Origin: Arcticimaribacter sp002477625
Lineage (GTDB): Bacteria; Bacteroidota; Bacteroidia; Flavobacteriales; Flavobacteriaceae
Reading direction: 5' to 3'
Assembly (NCBI GenBank): GCA_943846665.1
Contig: OX044358.1
Span: 868,001 to 932,000 of the forward strand
DNA: 64,000 nt
Of this stretch, positions 49,550 through 57,935 are shown piece by piece. The position numbers and the translations under genes are program-made. The notes beneath the pieces are model-generated. The model did no database searches and was not told the DNA's origin. It saw only the letters and a list, made by a program, of their open reading frames with translations. How positions within the stretch are numbered: the stretch's first letter is position 1; each line of letters opens with the position of its first letter.

Positions 49550-52285
49550 CTACTCTTCTAAAGAAGTAAAAGGCTTTGAAATATCAAATATTTCTTGAAT
49601 TAGACCAATTAATATTTCCTCAAAAGAGGACAAAATCTCCGTGTTTAACTCCTCTATAGCCGAAGCCTTACCCTTAGATTTTATGCCAAATGGCATGACA
49701 TATGCATCCATATTTTTAAAGCTAATGATTCCAGTAACAAGAGTTTGTTCTGTTTCTAAGAGGGCTTTGTTTACGTATGAATAGAGTAGAATTTGAAAAA
49801 GAGGAAGTCGTTTTGTGTCGCCTTTAAAAACATCCCAATCTGATATCCTGAGCTTAGCTGAGTCAACGTTACCTGATTTATAATCAATAATGCGGAGCAC
49901 TCCATTGTACCGATCAATTCGGTCAATTTTCCCTTTCAAAAGAATTTCCCCAACTCCTTCTACTACCAATGGATACTCAAATACTTGTTCTAACTCCAAA
50001 ATCGTCAATACATCTCCCTTTTGAATTCGTTCTTTCTCGACTTTGAATAGCCTTAAGATACTCTGTTCTAACGCATGAAGCATCAAGAGACTTTTACCTG
50101 TTACTTTTTCGTCTCCCCCAAAAACTTTACGATAGTGCTTTAAAAGTGTTGGGGCAGTTTCCTGTTCCATAACCTTATAGTTCTCCAACCTTAAGGGCTT
50201 CTTTAAAAAGGGGGTGTAAAGCTCTTCAAGAGCGTCGTGGGCAATGGTTCCACTATCCATCAAAGACAGAACATTGTCTAGGGAGTTGTTTTCTCTGACC
50301 CCAAGAACTTTTTCTTTATAGAAGCGTAGGGGATCTCTCAAATAAACACTCAATGAGGAGGGCGAAAAACCTGCACTAGCTTTACGGTGAAGAATTTCGA
50401 GAACTTCGGGGGTTTTATATACTTCTATTTTGTTGAGCTCGGGACTTTGGGTTGGGGCTGACTCAAACTGCTCCGTAAGCTTGTGTTGGGGTAAGCCCAA
50501 AAAGCGCAATTGATGAATAAACCTACTCGGTTCTCCAGAATTAAGCCCTTCGCTTTCGGTATTATAAAGTAATGTAATGTCCTTTGCACGTTGTAATAAA
50601 CGATAAAAATGATAGGTGTAAATCGCATCATTATCTAAAAAGGTGGGTAGGCCCAACTTTCGTTTTATAGCAAATGGAAAAATACTTTGTGAAGATCGAC
50701 CTATTGGAAGAATTCCTTCATTTACATTGGTGAGAATAATGGTGTCAAAATCTAAAACCCGAGTTTCTAACATCCCCATGATTTGAACCCCTCCCATTGG
50801 GTTTCCTTTATAGTCAACCGATAATGACTGTATCAGCTCATTCCACAAAAAATGAATTCCACGCATATTGTCAATCGATTGGAGTGTAGCACCCATATTG
50901 ATTAGCTGCTGGACAATTTCTTGGATTAATGTAAAATAGGTGGGATACAAGATGTATTCCGTACGGTTTTCTTTTTTAAAATATTCTTGGATCGCAACTG
51001 TAAAAGTAAAAATCCGATGGACAAAACTAGGAACAGCATCAAAGGGGGAGAAAATTAAAACTCCTATCGGGTGCTCTAATAGTGGCTGTAATTCTTTTGT
51101 TCTTAAGATCGCTTTATTAGAATTTGACAGGGACTCTAAAAAAGTAGAACCCTTATTTGAATTGATTTGTAAAACATCGCGAATCCAATCAAAACTTAAA
51201 ACTCGAAGCACATCTTGATAGGAAAATCCAGATCCTGATGCCTTAAGGTGCATTTCAAAAACATGATTAAAAAAGGAGGCAACTGGAGTATTCAATAAGG
51301 GATAGCCCATCGTTACATTCCACTGATCAACTTCTACTGGAAGCCCCGACAAAATTGGTATTAAAATAGATTCATTCCCCAAAACAAGAGCTGTTTTGGC
51401 AAGTGCATCGGAATCAGATGCGGTTTTTTTCAAAAGGGAAGCTGCGTATTTTGCCTGACCAATATTTTTTGGAACTCCGACGATCTTAATCTCTTTTGGC
51501 TTTTCAAAATGAGAGGGGAATTCTGGTTTTTTTTTACGCCTATAATAATTCCACTCCTTGCGGTGGCGTTGTATAAAACGACCCGCTGCGTGTTGTTGAT
51601 CTTGAAAAAAGTATTGATCGATATCCCAAAGCACTTCTGCTCGATCTGCTTCTAAAAAGGCTTGTAGTAAATTTGATTCTGCCGTATTGAGGGCATTAAA
51701 CCCTATAAAATAATGTTTCTTATTGGTGTTTTGTAGGTATATTTCAACCGAATCTACGGCTTCTCTGTACAACATTCCCAAGCTACCCATACCCTTTGAA
51801 CTCAAAGAGTTTTTGTGCAGTTCAAAGTATTTGGCTAATGATTGCCAAAAAAATTGCTGTTTCTCAAAGGTTGTACCATCTTCTAAAAGAGTTTCGATAG
51901 CGTGATACGAACTTAAGAATTCAAATGCAGCACCCACTTCAATGAGGTAAGCATCTAAATCAGAAAAGTCTTTGAGAAGAGCGGGAGCCCAGCGTATAAA
52001 TTCTTCGAAAGAATCTAAGTACGCTTTTGGGGTATTGGCGTTATAGATTTCATAAAAATCAATAAGAGCAGCTGGAGATCGAGCTAACTTTAGGGTAGAT
52101 ATTTCTTGAATAAACTCTTCAATACTGAATATTTTAGGGGATAAAATTGGAGTGGTCAATTGGGCAGTAAGAGCGTCTTTAAAAAAAACACCTGCTCTTC
52201 TGCTGGGGAGAATAATGATTAGCTCATCGATAGTCGAATGACTAGAGAGAATTTCAGATACAGCTTCTTCTAAAAATGTTTTCAC
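49550..52285 (-). CDS. addB: AddB-like PD-(D/E)XK nuclease subunit
   Basis: 911 residues. The N-terminal ~500 resemble an inactivated UvrD-type helicase (IILPSRRAGVFFKDALTAQL, then DFDTIILTNVNEGILPIGRS). The C-terminal nuclease shows GKIDRIDRYNGVLRIIDYKS with the Asp and Lys of the active site. With the AddA-like gene at 53905 it would process double-strand breaks for RecA. Classical AddB has four cysteines holding an Fe-S cluster. I find no Cys anywhere in this protein, and the position of the first Fe-S Cys (YLRDPLRFY) is Asp. It is the last gene of a minus-strand series behind ompA. Confidence 0.85.
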   Translation of the reverse strand: MKTFLEEAVSEILSSHSTIDELIIILPSRRAGVFFKDALTAQLTTPILSPKIFSIEEFIQEISTLKLARSPAALIDFYEIYNANTPKAYLDSFEEFIRWAPALLKDFSDLDAYLIEVGAAFEFLSSYHAIETLLEDGTTFEKQQFFWQSLAKYFELHKNSLSSKGMGSLGMLYREAVDSVEIYLQNTNKKHYFIGFNALNTAESNLLQAFLEADRAEVLWDIDQYFFQDQQHAAGRFIQRHRKEWNYYRRKKKPEFPSHFEKPKEIKIVGVPKNIGQAKYAASLLKKTASDSDALAKTALVLGNESILIPILSGLPVEVDQWNVTMGYPLLNTPVASFFNHVFEMHLKASGSGFSYQDVLRVLSFDWIRDVLQINSNKGSTFLESLSNSNKAILRTKELQPLLEHPIGVLIFSPFDAVPSFVHRIFTFTVAIQEYFKKENRTEYILYPTYFTLIQEIVQQLINMGATLQSIDNMRGIHFLWNELIQSLSVDYKGNPMGGVQIMGMLETRVLDFDTIILTNVNEGILPIGRSSQSIFPFAIKRKLGLPTFLDNDAIYTYHFYRLLQRAKDITLLYNTESEGLNSGEPSRFIHQLRFLGLPQHKLTEQFESAPTQSPELNKIEVYKTPEVLEILHRKASAGFSPSSLSVYLRDPLRFYKEKVLGVRENNSLDNVLSLMDSGTIAHDALEELYTPFLKKPLRLENYKVMEQETAPTLLKHYRKVFGGDEKVTGKSLLMLHALEQSILRLFKVEKERIQKGDVLTILELEQVFEYPLVVEGVGEILLKGKIDRIDRYNGVLRIIDYKSGNVDSAKLRISDWDVFKGDTKRLPLFQILLYSYVNKALLETEQTLVTGIISFKNMDAYVMPFGIKSKGKASAIEELNTEILSSFEEILIGLIQEIFDISKPFTSLEE

Positions 52286-52342
52286 CCTTAAAAATAAAGA
52301 AATGATATCAAATTAATAGAGATTGATTTAAATAGATATAAA

Positions 52343-52372
52343 AAAAAAGCCTTGCGATCGCAAGGCTTTTTT
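52343..52372 (-). terminator. Bidirectional terminator between ompA and addB
   Basis: A perfect 30-nt palindrome centred on GCGATCGC, with arms AAAAAAGCCTTGCGA/TCGCAAGGCTTTTTT. The T-run on the minus strand follows the ompA stop at 52390, so ompA transcripts should mostly end here and addB needs read-through or its own start. Confidence 0.85.
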
Positions 52373-52389
52373 GTAAGTATGTAGATGTT

Positions 52390-53766
52390 CTAATTTTTAC
52401 CAACGGCAAATTGAACTCTTCTGTTGATTTTTCTTCCTGCAGCACGGTTGTTATCTCCAATAGGCTTTTCTTCTCCAAAACCTACAGTAGAAATACGGCT
52501 TGTATCTGCACCAAGAGCAGTTAAAGCATCCTTAACAGAAGCAGCACGCTCTTCGGATAGTTTTTGATTATACCCTTTACTTCCGTCGCTTGAGGCATAA
52601 CCTTCAACAACAACTTGACTTTTCGGGTAACTGTCTAATATTGATTTAATTTTAGCTAAAACAGCCTGAGAATCTTCTCCAGTAATTGTTGAACTTTCTG
52701 CTCTAAAACGAATCATTGATCCTTCTGTATTCAATTCAGCAATTATTGCATCAGGAATAACAGGACATCCATTATTAGATGCAGGACCAGCTAGTGTCGG
52801 ACATGCATCATCTTTATCTGCAACTCCGTCGCCATCGCCATCTGGCCAAGGGCAACCATTGTTTGCAATCGATCCAGCTTCAGTAGGACAGGCGTCGTCT
52901 TTTTCATTGATACCATCTCCGTCAGAATCAGGACAGCCGTTCATAGCAGCAGTACCCGCTAACTCAGGACAAGCATCATTGATGTCGGATATCCCATCGC
53001 CATCAGTGTCAGGGCATCCATTCATTTCAACAGAACCTGCAGCTTGTGGACAAGCATCATCACGATCCGCTATACCATCACCGTCAGTATCAGGACAACC
53101 ACCAAATTCTTCTAAGCCTGCAACTTCAGGGCATTCGTCATATTGATCATATACTCCATCTCCATCGGTATCGATACCACCGAATTTAAATGCTACCCCA
53201 AATACATGTTGAAAATGTTTTACACCTTCTGTTTCGAATGTATGCTTGTAAGCTGTTTGATAGGTAAATCCAAAATTATCATTAAACCAGTAATTTAAAC
53301 CAGCGCCAAGATTAAAAGAAGGAGTCCCATCACCAGAAAACCAAGTGTAGCCTCCACCTAATTCAACAAAAGGATCCCAAGTTGAAGTTCCTTCTACTAG
53401 AGAACGACGTACAATAAGATCTATTGATTGATATGAAAAATTATTAGAAGTGTCGTTTCCAATTTTAGTAATATCATTTAAGGATAAACGCCCTCCAATT
53501 GAGAATCCATCGCTCAGAAAACGATTAACTCCTAAAGCAGTTGCCGCAGGAAGGATGTTCCAATGGTCTCTAGTGTTGAAAAATTGACTAAACCATTTTC
53601 CTTGAGGGCCATAAAGATCTGAAGTAGGTAGGTTTGTAGGATAGGCATCAACGGCGTTAGCTCCAAGTGTGATGACCCATGGGTTGTTTGCGTCTTGGGC
53701 ATTAGCATTAGAAAATGCTAGTGTAAATGCGCAAACAATTAAGATTTGTTTGAGTGTTTTCATCAT
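52390..53766 (-). CDS. OmpA-family outer-membrane protein with TSP3 repeats
   Basis: 458 residues: signal peptide 1-23 (ending NANAQ), an N-terminal beta-barrel (~24-200), about five calcium-binding thrombospondin-3 repeats (CPDTDGDGIADRDDACPQAA, ~200-330), and an OmpA C-terminal peptidoglycan-binding domain (VVVEGYASSDGSKGYNQKLS). It links outer membrane to cell wall and is usually abundant. A strong promoter lies upstream and a terminator downstream, so it is its own unit although placed between addA and addB. Confidence 0.94.
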   Translation of the reverse strand: MMKTLKQILIVCAFTLAFSNANAQDANNPWVITLGANAVDAYPTNLPTSDLYGPQGKWFSQFFNTRDHWNILPAATALGVNRFLSDGFSIGGRLSLNDITKIGNDTSNNFSYQSIDLIVRRSLVEGTSTWDPFVELGGGYTWFSGDGTPSFNLGAGLNYWFNDNFGFTYQTAYKHTFETEGVKHFQHVFGVAFKFGGIDTDGDGVYDQYDECPEVAGLEEFGGCPDTDGDGIADRDDACPQAAGSVEMNGCPDTDGDGISDINDACPELAGTAAMNGCPDSDGDGINEKDDACPTEAGSIANNGCPWPDGDGDGVADKDDACPTLAGPASNNGCPVIPDAIIAELNTEGSMIRFRAESSTITGEDSQAVLAKIKSILDSYPKSQVVVEGYASSDGSKGYNQKLSEERAASVKDALTALGADTSRISTVGFGEEKPIGDNNRAAGRKINRRVQFAVGKN

Positions 53767-53799
53767 ATATTTGTAATTAATTTATGATTGGCTATTTTG

Positions 53800-53830
53800 C
53801 AAAAGTAATTATATTCGGTGAATTTCCAAA
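53800..53830 (-). promoter_or_regulatory. Promoter of the OmpA-family gene
   Basis: On the minus strand, TTTTTTG, a 19-nt spacer, then TACTTTTG (53807-53800). This is the best -33/-7 match in the window, giving a leader of about 28 nt. Confidence 0.8.
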
Positions 53831-53904
53831 AAATTAAGGCGGTTTTCTCCTCTTTAAGAAGGGCTTAGACCCTGAAATCCTGATGAATAACTTTTGTTTT
53901 AAAA

Positions 53905-56900
53905 CTAAACTATCGCAACCTTTTTCCCTTCTTGGATGTAAACCAAATAGGTTTTTATTTCTTTTCCCACGAAAACTTGTGAAATAATTTGTTTATAGTG
54001 TTCAATTTGTTGGCGGTCTTCACTTTTAGGTTTTCCTGTTTTATAGTCAATCAAAATCAGTTCATGCTCGTTTTCCATCAATCGGTCTGGCCTAATGTTT
54101 TCTGAATCTGTAATTAAGATATCGCGCTCGTTCCAAACAGTGTAGACAGCGCTAAAAAATGACTTCAATAACGGATGATCTACTACTTCAGTAAGCATTT
54201 GCTTGAACGTTTCAGTGGCATTCAAATCAATTTTACCAAGGGAACAAGCTTCCTCAAGAACCCAATCAATATCTGAAGCAATTTCGATTTTTGCCAGGAG
54301 CTCATGAATCAAGATTCCCTGAACCTTGGGCGCGTTCCTTTTTGATTCCGGATGGGAATAGGCTTGCAACATTAAGTTCTTTTGCCAATCTTTTGGTGTT
54401 ACTTCTATAGGAAAAACTCCGTGCTCTTCTTTAAAATTTGGACTAACAGCAATGGATCGTTTTTTACCAAGCACAAGAACAGCCTCCTCTTCCTTACCAT
54501 TACTGTTTAAAAAATTCTGAATAAAACCAGGGTAGGAATCTTGTTTGGCGGCAGCACCGTTTGAAATCAAGATCAGTTGCTCAACAGGTCGGGTCATTGC
54601 AACATACAATACATTAAGCGCATCCAACTCATTTGCTTGCCGAACCTTATCAAACATAGCCTTTCCCTGTTCGCCATAGGTTTCAACCCTTTTAGTAAAA
54701 GGAATCCAGCCTTTCGCAAGATCTTTTCCAAAGAATTCTTCTGTATCAAGCCAAACTTTAGCCTGATGATTCCCTTGTATTGGGTCATCTAAAAAAGGTA
54801 AAATAACCACCGGGAACTCTAAGCCTTTTGCTTTGTGAATGGTGAGTACTTGAATTGCATTGACACCCTTAGGAGTAGCAACATAAAGAGAATCTCCTTG
54901 TAGCTCCCAATGCATTATAAAACTTAGGATATCGTTGTGTTTCTGTTGACTAAATTCAAATACGTGATCTAAAAAAGTTTGCAGATGAGCATCGATGGAA
55001 CTGCTGAGTTCAAAGGCATAAAAGGCAGCTTCGACTGCCTCATAAAGCGGCATTGCTTTAAAATTTAAAAAATTAAATCCTATGTCAAATCCATTCAGAG
55101 TTGTTTGGATCGGGTTCCGGTAATGGGTTGAAATAAAATCGTGATAGGTCTCGCCACCTCCATAATCTCTTCTTAAAAATTCAAGTACCGTTAATCGATG
55201 TTCTAAATTCTTTTCATCCAGTGCCAATCGCAACAAACCGATAAGGAATTGAACCTCTTTGGAATGGGTTAAATTTAGAGACTCGGAAGATAAAAAAGGA
55301 ATATCGTGTATTACTAAAAACTCGCTTATTGCTGTAGCTTGAGCTTTGGTTCTAACTAGAACCGCTATTTCATTGTGAGCAAAACCTTGCTCTAAAGCTG
55401 AAGTAATCGCTTCAAAACTTTTCTGCACATGGATTTTTGTGACTTCTTCTTTGGTGTCTTTAGCGAAAAATTGATCGATTTCCACATAGCCTCCTGCTTT
55501 AGAATTAATATTTTGCTTGCAATTGTCCGAAAAAATTGAACGGTTTTGCTCCCCGTGAATTTGAGGCAAAAGGCTTTCAAAAAAAGCATTGTTGAAATGT
55601 ACAATTACATCACAACTCCTATAATTCGTTTCAAGTGAGCTTATGTGTGGTTTCACCTGAAAAGGACTCTGTGATTGCAAAAGGCTTAGAAATTGATCTA
55701 CATGACCTCCTCTCCAACGATAAATCGATTGTTTTGGATCGCCTACAATCAGCAAAGATCCAGAAGCTCCATCCTCATCTAAACCCTCTAGTGGCTGACT
55801 GATCAATGGAATTAAGTTGGACCATTGCAGACTCGAAGTGTCTTGAAACTCATCTAAGTAATAATGACGATAATATTCGCCTAAGCGTTCGTATATGTAT
55901 GGGGCAGGTTGATGAAGAATTTCTTTAGAAATCCGATCATTAAAGGTTCCCAGAAGAACCTTATTGTTTTCTCTTTGATACAGCTCAAGTTCTTCATCTA
56001 GTATTTTAATTAGACTCAAAGGAATCCATTGTTTGGTAATGTCGTTCGCTAATGAAAATTGGTGATGGTATTGTTTTGCTTTATGAAATGAACTTCTGAG
56101 TTCGGGCAGGATTTCATCAATACGACTCGCTTTATCAGAATCTAAACTTTTGTTGTAAATATTTTTTTCCTCTTCTAGATTTTCTTCCAATTTATTCTCG
56201 TACAAACGTGTGAAATCTAATTGCTTCAATTTCTGAAAGTGTTTGTATAGGGTTCCTCTGCTAAAATCAGCTTGGGTGAGTTGCATTCTTTCGATTAACC
56301 CTAAAACATCTGTGCCAATTGAACTGATGTTTTGCTTACAGCTGAGGCTATAGGTTTTTAAAAAGTCATGTTGGCGTCCAAAAGCTGTTCTTGATTGAGA
56401 CAAAACGTATTTTAAAGGGATTCGATCATTTTCTTTTAAAAGCAATGTAGCAATCTCGAACAAATTTGCGCTGATGTCCCAACTGAGCTGATCATCCATT
56501 TTCTGCAGAGTAAACTGCTCCAAAAGCAGAGTGATTTCTTTATCCGAGCCGGCCTTATCAATTATCCTTTCAACAACTTGGATGAGCATTTGCTCTTGTT
56601 GAATTTCAACTTCAAAAGAAAGAGAAAGTCCAAGGTCTCTAGCAAAACTTCGAATAATTCTATGGGTAAAGCGATCCAGGGTGACGACTTCAAAAGCAGC
56701 ATAGTCTTGTAAAATAAGTTTTAAAGCTTGCCTAGATCGGAACGCAAGTTCGGTAGGAGACAATTCCAATGCCTCACATAGATCGTGAACCATTTGAGGC
56801 GTTTTGTCTGTTTCCACCACAGTAGCATATTCTTTCAAGCTCTTTAGGATACGAGATTTCATCTCAAAGACCGCCTTGTTCGTAAAAGTCAAGGCTATCA

Positions 56901-57027
56901 TTTTACGATAGGTATCGGCTGTAGGCTTAGAAAGTAAGGTTTTTAAAAAATGAAAAACAAGCGTATAGGTTTTACCAGAACCCGCAGAGGCACTAATAAT
57001 TTTAAAAGGTGTGAGATTCTGCTTCAT
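53905..57027 (-). CDS. addA: AddA-like UvrD-type helicase-nuclease subunit
   Basis: 1040 residues. Helicase motifs in order: Walker A SASAGSGKTYTLVFHFLKTL, YYLDEFQDTSSLQW (DEFQD, motif II), VGDPKQSIYRWRGG (motif III), and NVLYVAMTRPVEQL (motif VI). A C-terminal nuclease motif ILIDYKTGKPK follows. It is the ATP-driven 3'-5' motor of an AddAB-type break-processing complex, with the AddB-like subunit encoded downstream past ompA. Length is within the family range. It is divergent from sodA. Confidence 0.9.
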   Translation of the reverse strand: MKQNLTPFKIISASAGSGKTYTLVFHFLKTLLSKPTADTYRKMIALTFTNKAVFEMKSRILKSLKEYATVVETDKTPQMVHDLCEALELSPTELAFRSRQALKLILQDYAAFEVVTLDRFTHRIIRSFARDLGLSLSFEVEIQQEQMLIQVVERIIDKAGSDKEITLLLEQFTLQKMDDQLSWDISANLFEIATLLLKENDRIPLKYVLSQSRTAFGRQHDFLKTYSLSCKQNISSIGTDVLGLIERMQLTQADFSRGTLYKHFQKLKQLDFTRLYENKLEENLEEEKNIYNKSLDSDKASRIDEILPELRSSFHKAKQYHHQFSLANDITKQWIPLSLIKILDEELELYQRENNKVLLGTFNDRISKEILHQPAPYIYERLGEYYRHYYLDEFQDTSSLQWSNLIPLISQPLEGLDEDGASGSLLIVGDPKQSIYRWRGGHVDQFLSLLQSQSPFQVKPHISSLETNYRSCDVIVHFNNAFFESLLPQIHGEQNRSIFSDNCKQNINSKAGGYVEIDQFFAKDTKEEVTKIHVQKSFEAITSALEQGFAHNEIAVLVRTKAQATAISEFLVIHDIPFLSSESLNLTHSKEVQFLIGLLRLALDEKNLEHRLTVLEFLRRDYGGGETYHDFISTHYRNPIQTTLNGFDIGFNFLNFKAMPLYEAVEAAFYAFELSSSIDAHLQTFLDHVFEFSQQKHNDILSFIMHWELQGDSLYVATPKGVNAIQVLTIHKAKGLEFPVVILPFLDDPIQGNHQAKVWLDTEEFFGKDLAKGWIPFTKRVETYGEQGKAMFDKVRQANELDALNVLYVAMTRPVEQLILISNGAAAKQDSYPGFIQNFLNSNGKEEEAVLVLGKKRSIAVSPNFKEEHGVFPIEVTPKDWQKNLMLQAYSHPESKRNAPKVQGILIHELLAKIEIASDIDWVLEEACSLGKIDLNATETFKQMLTEVVDHPLLKSFFSAVYTVWNERDILITDSENIRPDRLMENEHELILIDYKTGKPKSEDRQQIEHYKQIISQVFVGKEIKTYLVYIQEGKKVAIV

Positions 57028-57056
57028 AAGATTATGGTATAAATGTAAAGATTCTT

Positions 57057-57064
57057 TAAGTTTG
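57057..57064 (+). promoter_or_regulatory. TAAGTTTG -7 box of sodA
   Basis: Exact TAnnTTTG match, with a predicted leader of ~20 nt before ATG 57089. It rules out the longer open frame starting at 57011, which would begin upstream of the transcript start. Confidence 0.55.
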
Positions 57065-57088
57065 TATACTAATCTTAAAAAAATAATT

Positions 57089-57697
57089 ATGGCTTTCGAA
57101 TTACCTAAATTACCCTATGCATATGACGCATTGGAGCCCCATATTGATGCAAGAACCATGGAAATTCATCATGGCAAGCACCACAATGGATATACAACAA
57201 ACCTCAACAATGCTATTGCTGGCACCGACTTAGAAGGACAAACTATTGAATCTATCCTTACATCTCTTGACGCAAGTAATGGTGCTGTTCGTAATAACGG
57301 GGGTGGATTTTACAACCACAGATTATTTTGGAACGTAATGAGTCCAGAGGGTGGAGGCACTCCAACTGGAGCACTTGCCGATGCAATCAACACTGCTTTT
57401 GGATCATTTGATGGATTTAAAGATGCTTTTGCTAAAGCTGCTGCCACTCGATTTGGATCTGGATGGGCGTGGCTTTGCGTGCACAAAGGAGGAACAGTAG
57501 AAGTTTGTTCGACTGCTAACCAAGACAATCCGCTCATGCCCGGGATTGGTTGTGGCGGATTTCCCATTCTAGGTATTGATGTATGGGAACATGCTTATTA
57601 CTTAAATTATCAAAACAGAAGACCGGATTACATTCAGGCGTTCTTCAATGTTGTTGATTGGAAAAAAGTAAGTGAAATGTATGCTCAAAACGCATAA
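57089..57697 (+). CDS. Superoxide dismutase (Fe/Mn family)
   Basis: 202 residues from ATG 57089 (MAFELPKLPYAYDALEPHID). The metal ligands are visible: the His in MEIHHGKHHNGYTTNLNNAI, the His in GGGFYNHRLFWNVMSP, and Asp and His in GIDVWEHAYYLNYQNRRPDY. It converts superoxide to hydrogen peroxide and O2. No signal peptide, so cytosolic. Fe versus Mn use cannot be settled safely from these motifs. Single-gene unit with its own promoter and a UUCG-loop terminator. Confidence 0.95.
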   Translation: MAFELPKLPYAYDALEPHIDARTMEIHHGKHHNGYTTNLNNAIAGTDLEGQTIESILTSLDASNGAVRNNGGGFYNHRLFWNVMSPEGGGTPTGALADAINTAFGSFDGFKDAFAKAAATRFGSGWAWLCVHKGGTVEVCSTANQDNPLMPGIGCGGFPILGIDVWEHAYYLNYQNRRPDYIQAFFNVVDWKKVSEMYAQNA

Positions 57698-57724
57698 TTT
57701 AAGAACTATATTGAAATAAAATAA

Positions 57725-57748
57725 GAGAGCTTCGGCTCTCTTTTTTTT
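57725..57748 (+). terminator. Terminator after sodA
   Basis: 6-bp stem GAGAGC/GCTCTC closing a TTCG tetraloop (57731-57734), then eight T. A textbook Rho-independent terminator 28 nt past the stop. Confidence 0.9.
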
Positions 57749-57791
57749 GGGGTAAAGTGAATGAAATCAGTAGCTTAGAGGGATGTAAAAT

Positions 57792-57821
57792 AAAAAAGGA
57801 GGAATAAATTCCTCCTTTTTT
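57792..57821 (-). terminator. Bidirectional terminator between sodA and purF
   Basis: Perfect 13-bp stem (57792-57804 with 57809-57821, loop TAAA) built of AAAAAAGGAGGAA and its complement, with six T on either strand. It can stop both sodA read-through and purF transcription. The remaining 57822-57935 shows no feature. Confidence 0.8.
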
Positions 57822-57935
57822 GCCCCAAATCTTACCATGAACTTAACCTACTTATGTTCTGGTGATGTAAAAATGCAATAATCTTTCAGACTGTTACAAT
57901 AAAATAGACTAAATGCTGATTTATCGGTCTAACAG

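Noticed and set aside
57011..57088. N-terminal extension of superoxide dismutase
   Set aside because: The -7 box at 57057-57064 lies inside it, and the family start is at ATG 57089.
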